Below are positions 24,362 to 36,207 of a stretch of 64,000 nt of DNA, one piece after another. Below the pieces are notes generated by a model. The model searched no databases and was not told the DNA's origin. It worked only from the letters and a program-made list of their open reading frames with translations. Every line of letters starts with the position of its first letter. Positions within the stretch are counted from its first letter, which is position 1. Source of the DNA: Riptortus pedestris (taxonomy: Eukaryota > Arthropoda > Insecta > Hemiptera > Alydidae); the NCBI GenBank assembly GCA_019009955.1, contig CM032233.1, forward strand, positions 87,464,501 through 87,528,500. Reading direction: 5' to 3'. A program made the translations under genes and the position numbers.

Positions 24362-25052
24362 GAAAAATTAATGCTAATTCACGAACGAGTTTTGTTAAGT
24401 TCGGTACAATCGTTAATGTCCAATAAAATTGTTGGCTCCCGCTTTAGTTTTTAGTGTATATCTGGTTTATACTTTGTTATATGATAAAAGTGAATATAAC
24501 AAAAGTTAATCTAAATAAACAACATATAGGAAAAACCAATAGGAAACGAAGTGTCGCTATTTTTAATTTCAGGCCTTCCTTAGAGTCCCCACTCCTGCTC
24601 GTCCCTAGAAATGTTGGTTCAGGTTATTATCATGGAGGAGTTAGTACTAATTCTCATGCCGAGTTTTGTTTAGTTCGGTTGAGTCTTTTGTGCCAAATAT
24701 AATTGTTGACTCCCGCTATAGTTTTTAGCGTTTATGACAAAATAAGCAACTTTTGTTATGTGCATATTTGTCGAGAAAACAATCTGAAACGAAATATGGC
24801 TGTTTTTAATTCTAGGCCTCCCTTATAACCCCCACTCCTTTTCGTCTAAGAAAGTATTAATATAGCCTAAAGTCTAAGTTGGGTTAGTAGTAATATACAT
24901 ACTAAGTTTCATAAAATTCGGTTCTGTCGTTTATGGGTGAAAAGGTAACAGACACAAAAGTTACAAATATCGCAGATATCGTGTCTATGGCATGTGAAAT
25001 GAAAAAGTATTTGAAATTTCAAGAAAAAAATCAATGTGCAGACACAGGTTAC

Positions 25053-25055
<3 letters not shown>
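24362..25055 (-). mobile_element. Helitron-like element, 3' truncated
   Basis: It contains the family's internal blocks, two of them repeated (GTTGGCTCCCGCTTTAGTT near 24,430 and GTTGACTCCCGCTATAG near 24,700), and the 5' segment ending GACACAGGTTACAATT against the (TA)n tract at 25,056-25,090. The CTRR end is missing where it meets the copia remnant. Confidence 0.6.
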
Positions 25056-25094
<39 letters not shown>

Positions 25095-25095
<1 letters not shown>

Positions 25096-26180
25096 ATATA
25101 TGGACCCTTAACTGAAATATTTAGTAAATACAACTCTTCTAAAAGAAACTACATTAAAAACACTATTCAAAAAGTCCGTCACCCAGGACGAGCTAATAAG
25201 CTAAGCAGATTTCCAACGCTCTCTCACTCTCTACGGATCTGCCGCCATCTATCCTCAAGCTCGATTTTAATTAGAAGTATATGTGAACAGTATTTGATAT
25301 TGTTAGAACGTGTTTAGTGCCTCAGATTTTCTAAGCAAAAGTCCGTCACACAGGGGCGTCGCAAACTATGCAGATTTCCCACATTATGCTGGTATTAAAC
25401 ATTTATGAACTCATTCTCTATTTCTGTTCAAAACAACGATGCATAAAAGCTTTGTTGTACGGGAGGGAAATACTGATGGCTGAAAACAAGAAATTGCAAA
25501 TAATTTGCTTAATAAGAATTACGAAAAAATATGTGGAACAATTGTAGAGCATCAACACCTTAACAAGATTGGTTCTATAACATTTTACAACGGCGAACTT
25601 TTGAATTTTCCACGTATTCCACTCCCGATTTCAGTCATTAACTTATACGATTTTTAGTGTGTAATGAAACACTTACGTGTCGAGTATGGTATAGAAGAAA
25701 GAAATATTTTCGATTCACTTATCTCAAAATCTTTATTGGTGATGTCATTGGACTACGTATTTGCATCTGTCTCACACAGTAAATATTTAATGAAAACAAT
25801 ATTTGTTATTTAAGCTTGTAATAAAGTGGTTCATGATATAACAGATTCTTGCTAATTTGACATGATTAGATATTGGGGGTTTACTAAAGGCGGAAAACTA
25901 AAGAATGCAAATATCTTCGTTAATACTATAGATAAGAGAATAAATGTACAATAATTTTTATAGTACATTTTATTTGAAAAAAGATTGTTTTTTTAACAAT
26001 TTTTCGATCTAAGGTATAATAACGGAGATATCTCGAATTTCCGAAATCCCCCCGCTAACCCCCCCCCCTCCCTCACACGAGTTCGATTTCAGCTGTTAAT
26101 GAACTTGACCTTTTGTTTTGTATGAAACGCTTATATGTCGAGTTTTGTTACGATCAAATAAGAACTGCGACCGCTAGAGC
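25095..26180 (-). repeat. Nested copies of dispersed repeat family X
   Basis: Two reverse-oriented family X ends lie near 25,165 (AAGTCCGTCACCCAGGACG..GCAGATTTCC) and 25,340. A long interior runs to the C-run at about 26,050 and GAACTTGACCTTTTGTTTTG near 26,105. The left limit of the large palindrome (25,996) falls inside this copy. Confidence 0.55.
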
Positions 26181-26473
26181 TTGGGATAGAAAAGCTATGG
26201 AGATCTTTGGGTGAGCTTGTGGTGTTTTATATGGACGGAATGGGTATTTTGTTGGATTTGGAGTTTTTTAGTCAGTTTTGTTTACCAACCTGTTTTAATG
26301 GCGGCGTGTTCTCTCTGGGTCTGTGTCAAGTCCAGGTACGGAAGTTTGTATTTTTTTTTTCATAATATTTTGTATTAGATAAGTACCCCAAGAAATTATA
26401 TTTTCATTGAATCAGTAGAATGACACTACTTATATGTTCTTTCAGTAACACTCTTGATTTTTTTCAGGTAATC

Positions 26474-28107
26474 ATGAATCAAGGAAACTACTGCACTATT
26501 TGCCTAACTGACGATGCACCATTAGATGCAACTTGGGGCTCTAAGAACTGTATCCACTTATTTTGCGAGGATTGCATACGTCAGTGGATAAAGGTAAGTG
26601 ATAATTTATAATAACTAAACATGATTTGCCATGGGTACTGTTTGCCTTGTTGTCCAATGTTTTAGAATGTACTGTATTCAATGGTACAGGTTAGATTACT
26701 CTGAATACTCATCATGTGATTTTAAAAACTATTATTCGAATATCAATCAATGGTGCCTAATAGCCGATAATAACAATACAGCCACCAATTTATTTGAGAC
26801 TTTTTCATTGTTTAAATGTTGAGATAGTTTATGTATTATTTATAAGAGATGCCTTAGGGTACATTTTTTTAATGTAGTTTCCAACTTGGAACTTTTCAAA
26901 GTTGAATTAATATTTTTCAATAGCAGGTAAACAAATTTAACCCCCTTAAAGATGTGTTTCTGAATATATTCATGTTTGTGCTAAGAAGTTATATGCATGT
27001 CTTCCAATTTTGCATAGGCTACTGCATATAATATTCATCCGTAACTAAGGCAATTGCATACCAGATTTGGTGACTTAGTGTTTCTCATAGTATCAATAAA
27101 ATATTTCATATGGATTTTCAGAAAAGTGATGAAACTATAGGGGATCAATCAATTCTTTCTCCAATATTGACCATGTTGGTTCTTTATTTATACTACTAAT
27201 CATGTTTTGAATCGTCATGATATAGGTTATAAGTATAAATATAATTAAAACAAATTTTGCTTACATTATATTACAGCCCTCTTGCAGTTCAAAACACAAC
27301 AGTGGCAGCTATTTTATGCATATAATAATCATTATTAAAATTATTCGTTTGAGATATACCAGATATAAATATATATATATACCAAGTTTAATAAATTTAT
27401 AGGATTGTTGACTATAACAATATGCCTATGTAAAAAGGAATATGACAAATTTTACTCTAAATAACAAAGTAAACAATTTTTGATTTCTTCTAGGATTAAT
27501 ACGGTGAGAGATAATAAATAGTTCAGGTAGGTTCATAGATGCTAGGAGCTTGGGGGGGGTCATCCCCCCCCCAATGCTCCTTACATGCAGGTTAGCCAAC
27601 TGTAACAGATAATTTAAGATCTCAGTTCTGTTAAAATTTACTTATGTTTGCAATTCTGATCATATTATCTTTATAATACTATACGTGCATGTTAAAATAA
27701 TTTTCCTGTTTATGAATTAAATGGTCTTAAATATGTTTAAGGTATAACTGACTTATTCCTGTTTATTATTGCTTGGGGGGGGGGGGTATACTTTGCTCTT
27801 TACTTTAATTTTATTTGTGAAGATTAATGTATTTTTAATTTAATTATTTTTCAGAAAAAGCCATTTTGTCCACTGTGTAGAGAACGCTATGAAGTCAAAA
27901 AGCATCAGGTTGTTTTTGAGACAAAATCGCAAAATGGAAACAAGTAAGTTTCAATCCAAATCCATATTTTTATTCAGAATACATCTGCGAATTGTCATTA
28001 AAAACATGATTATTATTACCAGACTGACTTGGAATTCCTCTGTTAATCATTAGACAGCTGATATATGAATATATGATATATGCTAATATAAATATACCTA
28101 TAATATA

Positions 28108-28155
<48 letters not shown>

Positions 28156-30879
28156 TAATATAAATAATTTCTTCAATGACTTCTGGCATACTTATGATAT
28201 TGTAGATAGGTTAACCCTTTCATTGCACAAAGCCACAATAGTGGCTTTGCGCAATAAAAGGGTTAAAATAGTTTCAGACAGGGGAATTGACATTCTCTTA
28301 AGTCAAAACTTGAATGGGCATTTCAAATAGAATTGAGGTTACCAGTGGAATTAGGCAACATGATTAATTTGACCTTTACCTTCAACCTTTTCCTCAAAGA
28401 CAAAACTAATAATTCTGATTTAATATACAATAGGGTCACATAGCATGGCATACCATGTATGATTTCTTCACTGATAGTAACATCTTGTCAATGGCTGGAG
28501 TGGTAGTGGAGTTTTTGGGAGGAGTGCTGAGTATAAACAAAGATAAGATAAATGTTAATGAAATTCTAAGAAAGGCGAGGGATTCTGCCACTTCTAAACC
28601 ATGAAATATTAATATTTTCTAGTATTAGTTTATAGGAAATACTAATTTTCTAATTACTACTACTTGCACTGTTTTTAATAGTTTCTATGGGCAGAATTCA
28701 ATAATGTTACTTTTGATTTGCAGTCGCAAGGGTTGTTACTAAAATATTTGTTTGCCAACAGTTTTATTTTATTTTTAACCATCATGGTGGATAAGATCAT
28801 ACTATTGCGAAAAACATACAATTCTCCTTAGCTAAAATATTAAAAGACATCGAAAACATCAGATGGTGATTCCATGTACACAGATACTTCCATCAATTAA
28901 AAACAGTAGGTTACCAACTATTCCGGTGAATGCAGAATAAGTTAATGTATTTCACTTTCAAGAAAAAGGTGGTTAAAGAGTATTTCACTGTTGTTTTTTT
29001 TGTTTTTTTTTAATTTTTAATAATTAGACTAAATAATGGCTTTTGTAGATACCTTCATTTTCTATTATATTTATTGAAATTTAAAGTTGATCAAGATGGC
29101 TAATTCCTCAATTTTTGTCAAGTAGGCAGCTTAGTAATGTTGTTAATTTTGTTGTATTTACAGGGTGTCAATAATAAAACTTCAGTTCTAGACATAATTC
29201 TCAACCAAAACCTTGTATAAAGTTTGGACTGGCACTTTATTATAAATCTTTTTTAAATATTTCTTTCCCATTGCAATTACTTACATTTCTTAAATCATAA
29301 TAGCTAGAACTATTTCAATAAGCTCATTAAAAAGAATATTATAATTCCTGTTAAATGTTGATAACCTAAGAAATATATATTGTTTTAGTGTGTCAATAGC
29401 AGTTTTTGATCCATTGAAGCCACCAATTCCACGAACATATGTTTATGAAGCAAACAGATGGGTATTACCTCTTGAAGATGGTTTACAACCAGTAGTGCCT
29501 CTTGACTTAAAGTAAGTATTAGACAATAAAGTATCTGTAGTGTAATCTGAGGAGGATCAAGGCTGTTACTATTTGAAATTAAGGGATTTTGTCCAACAAG
29601 CTTAGGTTACGGAAATTTGCAATTATCATGGAGCTATGTTCAGAGGAGTTAGCCATTACTGTTTAATTAGGATTAGAGAGTCTTAGATTAGTACCCCTCA
29701 AGCTGGAGCAGAAGCTTCTTGCTTTTGTGAATTCTTCCTTTCAAATGTTCAACATCGTTTGGTCCCTGGTAGCACCACCAGGCAGACTCGGTCCAAAATT
29801 GACATAGGGCTGGGGCTTTGATTATATAGTGATGCCTCACTGGTGTATTTTCAGGCTTTATGATTCGATAGTGGTTATGGCTTTCCATACTTGATGGTTC
29901 TTGTGTTGGAACTTCCATTTGGTTGCATACAGCAGCATGAGTTTTTTGGTTTGCCTTCATCAAGAGCTGCTCTTGGGTTGGGGGTTCTCACCAAATCGTT
30001 GCAAAATGTGAGGGAGGCATTCAACACATTAGTCTTAAATGATAATGCTAGCAATGCATGCAGTCATGACAAATTAGATAATTCTATTGCACTCCTCTGC
30101 TGGTAGTAGAGCCTTTTCATAATCTTCTACGTATATCTAAAAATTAAGTCCTCAATGAATTGAGTCAATTACTAGTTAAGAATTTGTTTACTTTGTTCCA
30201 TCCACATCACTCCCTCATCCTCAGTAAGACTGCCTAGGAGATGCAAAAGTGATGGGTAGATGTGGTTTTTCTGAGCTGGATAGTTTAAAAAGGAAATAAC
30301 CCCCATGGTAGTCGAATAGAGTCATGATGCTTTTATATACACAGGAGGGACTTGTTTACTAAAATAATGTTTAGCCTCAGTGTGGAGGATAATTTATATT
30401 CAAAATTTTTTTAATGTTAAGTTTATAGGTAGGTGAGTGTGTGTGTGTGTGCACACACATTTGACATTTATCATATAATCATAAACCACCAGGGAAAGAG
30501 GACATCCTGGCTTGGGAAAGCCTTTAACCTTTTCCTTGCACAAAGCTGCTATAGTGGCTTTGCACAAGGAAAGGGTTAAAAATAGATTTTAATCTGAATT
30601 GGAGAGTATTCTAATAATCCCTTAACTATTTTTTTAATTAAAATGTTATTTCTTTTAGAAACGATGATTCTCATATTGCAAAAACACTTCTGGCCTGGTT
30701 AAATCAAGAAATTAAAGCAATTGCCTATAAAGAAGAAGAACAACTATACCCCCAAGAACGTGCTGATGGACTCTTTTGGCTACTGAAAACTTTTGATATT
30801 CGTTCAGAGTAAGAAAGTACTATATTCATCTTTTAATTCTCCTAGCATAGCAAATAAATGTTTTTCAGTTTCAGGATAC

Positions 30880-30917
<38 letters not shown>

Positions 30918-33900
30918 ACCTGAAGTACAAGTGTATGCTGCAAATATATATTACGGCCACCGTTGGCCATGTTGGTTAAGGCATGGGTACATCTACCATC
31001 CCACAGTAAGTTAAAGATAAAAATAAGTGCACGTTTGATCCCTTCGAAGGGAGAAATTACTTGCTGTATTTGCTACCACAAGTAAGCTTGTGGTTTAGCA
31101 GGAGTCAAGCAATATATATATATACCACACCATAACTGCATTTTGTTTCTTTCGCGTCTGTTTGTTTGTTACCTTTTCACGCATAAACGACTGAACCGAA
31201 TATTATGAAACTTGGTATGTATATTACTACTAACCCAACTTAGACTTTAGGCTATATTAATTTTCTCTAAGACGAACAGGAGTGGGGGTTATAAGGGAGA
31301 CCTGAAATGAAAAATGGAAAATGAAATTCGTTTCCTATTGGTTTTTCGGCAAATATGCACATAACAATAGTTATTTATTTTGTTATTTAGAGTAACTTTT
31401 GTTATGTACACTCTTGTCGTATACATACGTTTAAACTTAACGCTAAAAACTTAGCGGGAGCCAACAATATTATTTGGCACAAAAGGCTCAACCGAACTAA
31501 ATAAAACTTGATATGTGTATTAGCACTGACTCCTTAATTATCATAAGCCATTCCAACATTTCTAGGGACGGGCAGGAGTGGGGGTTGTAAGAAAGGCCTG
31601 AAATTAAAAATAGCGGTATTTCGTTTTCTACTGGTTTTACTGCAAATATCTACATGGCAAAAGTTGTTTATTCTGTTATTTAAAGTAACTTTTGTTATAT
31701 TCACTTTTGCCGTATAAACAAGTATAAACGAGATATACATTAAAAACTAAAGCGGAAGCAACACTTTTGTTGGGCACTAAGGATTGAACCAAACTTAACA
31801 AAACTCGGTATGTGAATTAGCATTAATTCTTCCATGGTTACAAGCTATATTAAAATTTTTAGGTCCAAACGGGAGTGGCGTTATGAGGGAGGCGTGAAAT
31901 AAAAATTGTGATATTTCGTTTCCTATTACATTCTCGGTAAACATTCATATAACAAAAGTTGTTTATTTTGTTATTTAGTGTAACTTTTGTTGCATTTACT
32001 TTTTTCGTAAAATGAAGTAAACATGGGATATACGTTAAAACTATAGAGGGAGTCTTTAATTTTAATACTGCTTATTTAAGAGTTTTTAAAGAATGCATAT
32101 TATGACAAATGATTTTGAGTTTTAGTCACATATGATAACTCTAAAGATGATTCGGATTAGTGAGGTTATATAATAGAATAGAAATGTAAACTATAAGAGC
32201 ATTTCTGTTATTTCATTTGTATAATGTATTATTTAAACAAAATCATGCTGAGATGGCAAAACAAGTGATAGTGGAAGTTATAGGGATCAAACTCTGTGGT
32301 TCTGCTAATATATTATCTTATTTCCGATATCTTGATGTAATTGAAACAAATATTATGTACCATCATAACAATCAGACATTAATGGTAATATCACTATGAG
32401 AAAAGACAATATGCGTTTAAACTCGATATGATTGTTTAAATATTACTTAGATTGCAGGGAGTTCTACGATCTCTTCCCCTCACCTAGCTTTTTAAATATA
32501 AATGAAATTATTTTTAGGGTACCACTATTATTTAATTCCATAGGGTAGATAAATTATTAAAAGAATATTTTGGGTCAATAATTTAAGGAAATTGATGTTG
32601 ATGCGGGAGCGGAAGGCAACGGGAGGCTAAAGACGTTAATTGAGTTTACTTATTCCCTGTGAAATGCTGGCATTACTGGAAGTGATTTCCACTGACTGTG
32701 AGATTTACTATTACGAATATAATCTTATGTCCAAAACAATGCTTAAACTATATGTGCTCGGATTGGCTTTAACAGGAAATATGTTCATTATAGATATTAT
32801 TTAATTGTAATAAATGCTATCCATGATTATGGTGTGGATTATTCAAAAACAGTGGAGTCACAAAAAGTGGAGAGGAATAAATTAAGATCACATTTGCATT
32901 TATTCTTCATTACTAAAGTTTTTATTCTATTAGTAGTTTCCTATTGGACTTCAATTTTGTATGGTCGAAATGATTTGTGGAACTAATTTATTCTATTGCA
33001 ATGTAGTTCAAAACATTACTTTAGTCCACCTAGCTTTTATTAATCGACACACTGTGGGGCTACTTGGTTTGATGTGGAGCTTAGTGCTGTCAACAGAAGG
33101 TAGGTTAGAAATGGGGATAGTCAGATATCCTGTCAACATCAGAATTTAAATGGGGTTGAGATATATATATATGCATAGCAATGCTGTGGCTATAAAATAT
33201 TTAATAAATGATTGTACCATGTCTGGGAACGGTAATGAATCCATATATTTATATCGATATTTAACTTGGTTGTGCATTTATCTCTATTAAAAGCTGAAAA
33301 TATTTTACAACTTAGTTTGTAAATAAAATTCTTTCTAGTGCCGTGAACTGAAGTTCTTATTGTGATTTGAGTGGAGTTGTTGAGATGGTGTTCACTAACA
33401 ATAAAAGTTTATTAACTTTTTCATCGTACCCAAATGCTTAGTGACTAGTAGAAAATGCCTGTCTCTCTATCTTGGGTGTCATTCTTGTACTTATTAGTTC
33501 ACAAGTAACAATTTGGTTGGACAAGACCATTTTAAATATATTGGATAGGACAGCTGACCTTCATTTTCAGTTGATACTCCCTGAGGAACACTAATAAAAA
33601 AGTTTGTTGGAAAATGCCATCACACAATAAAATACAATAAGGAAAAAATATGATAGGCATTAATAAATAAAATTTCCCATTATAAAATATGGGGTCAGGT
33701 GAAAACTTTATTGGGGAGCCCCTCAAAACGTTGGCATCGCAACTGCATTTATACAATATATAAATAATAACCGTTCAATCATTTATCTTACTCTCATGTT
33801 TCAGGGAAATTAAATCATATATGTCCAGTTTTATCGGTGATGACCACATTGACCACTTTATACATGAGCTCTATAACTTTGCCAGGGCAGTAAAGAAGAA

Positions 33901-36148
33901 TGAGTTCACAATAGAACAGTATATATCGCTTGCTAAATATAGTGAGACAACAGGCCCTCCAACATTTAATCAGGTAAAAATCAATTTTTGTTAATGGTTC
34001 CTCTAGTATTTAATTGTAATACTTTCAAAAAATATTTTCTTTGATAAGAGATATATTACAAATACTAGATATACATTCAGGCAATAATATTTATAGTAGT
34101 AATGAATGTGTTAAAAACATCTTTGGCATATTCACTCAGTAATTACTTTAAGTATAAGTAATAATGTTCATTCCTGTTGTTTTCAGAATCAATTCAATAA
34201 ATTTGGGCTGGGTCTGTTAAATATCTTTTGTATTCTAGGAAATATTGTCATCATCTTAAAAGTTTCTTAATGTTTACATGGCAAGCGAAGTTAAATTTAT
34301 AACCTGTGTTTCATTCAAGCACTTGAATAATCTCCTTAATTTACACAGCCCTTGCATGATGGCTTTTTAGACCATTCAGTACGGCTAGCAGGTCCTTTAA
34401 TTTCCTTTAACTGTAGACTCCTAGTCTCCAAAAGACTTCTTCCCTTTGACCATCCAGGCATTCCTGATTGGATCCCTGTCTCCTCCATGCTCTGTTTAGT
34501 GCCCTACATCAATCTTTAGGGCAGCACCAATTTTTTTTTGTTGGATTCATTTAGAAATTGATTTTGCATCTTCAGCTTTATGGAAAAGGATTTACATTAT
34601 ACTTCCACTGTATATTCAAATTTACTAGAAGCTGAAAGACAGTGGTTAAGGTTTTGATATAATAATAGATATATGAGTTTGTGTGTCTCGACAATGGAAG
34701 GATGTCTGAGCAATGGGACATTCCTTGAGCAAAGTAAAACAAGTATTCTAGGACAAAAATTTTCAGTTTTCAGATTTCAGTGAAATATTCCAATTCGATC
34801 AGAGTAACTTGTGCCAAGCCACTGCTTGTGTATCACTAAGGAATATATGTCTGACCATTGAACACTATCATTTGAATTAGTAGTGAAAGTGCAAAAGCAA
34901 ACATTTTAAATCGCAGCAATTTACAATATAAAGAATGAAGATTGGGAACATTTTGGTTCAACACTGAAAGAACTAGTATCCAAAGATTTTAATATCACTG
35001 ATAACTTGGACTACGAGCTTACCGAGTACCTAAGAACTAATAATTTGAAAATCACTATAGAAAAAGTTTCTACAACTTTGATGAAAGAATGTAATAAATC
35101 TTTTAAAATTTGTAATAAATTCAATATTCATAACAGTAAGAAGAAAACATATAACCACAAACCGTGGTGGGATGATAACTTAACCAATTAAAGGAAACAA
35201 ATTAATACACTTCGTCGACTTTATCAGTCCTCTAAAAATTAAGAAACATTACAAATAACAAGAAAAAAAATGTATTTAAAACATAGACAGCTCTATAAAC
35301 AAACCATACGTAAAAACAAATTAAATTCTTTGAAGCATTATTGTAGCAATATAGATCCCAGCCAAATATGGGGATGGACTTATAAATTTCCCGAAGGAAA
35401 ACTAAAAAAACAACTTTCATTAAATACGTTAATAAAAGAGGATGGATGGAAAACTTACGAATATCTATTAAATACACTGATAAGAACTGGCCACCAATGT
35501 ACTGACAATGACCAACATAAACCATTTAGATTAGATGCACTCGTAGAACCAGAGACTCAGAATGACTTGTCTCTAACTGAAACAGAAATCACTGACATTA
35601 TAAACAACCTAAAAAGAAATGTCACCTGGAAGTCACCTGACGGGCTAACGGGTGATAGTTATAAACAAGTATTTAATATATTCCCAGAATTTAATAAATA
35701 TATGTACAAGTGCTGTTTTAAAAAAAATCATGTTTACTGATAGATGGAAATGCTCAAAATTAATATTTATTAATAAACCAGGAAGACATGATTGTACTAC
35801 CTCCTTTGTACGTCTCATATCACTAATCCCTACTGCTGATATATATCACTATGCCTTACATTTAATATATTTTATAAATACAATACACAATTTAAAAAAT
35901 GTGCTGAAGAAATGTATAACTGCCTGAATTATTTAAAACTCAAAAAACAGTTAATTTAATTATTTAATTCATCATTGAAGCCTAAATTTGTTTTTCTTTT
36001 TTTTCTTGTAAATTATTTTATTTTATTCATTTTTAAAAAAAAAAAAAGTTATTATGTATATAGCACACGTTATGTACAAATGGATGTATGGGACATTTGA
36101 CAAATAAACTCCTTTATGTAGGGTTACTTCAGGAAGGAAATAAAAAAA

Positions 36149-36207
<59 letters not shown>

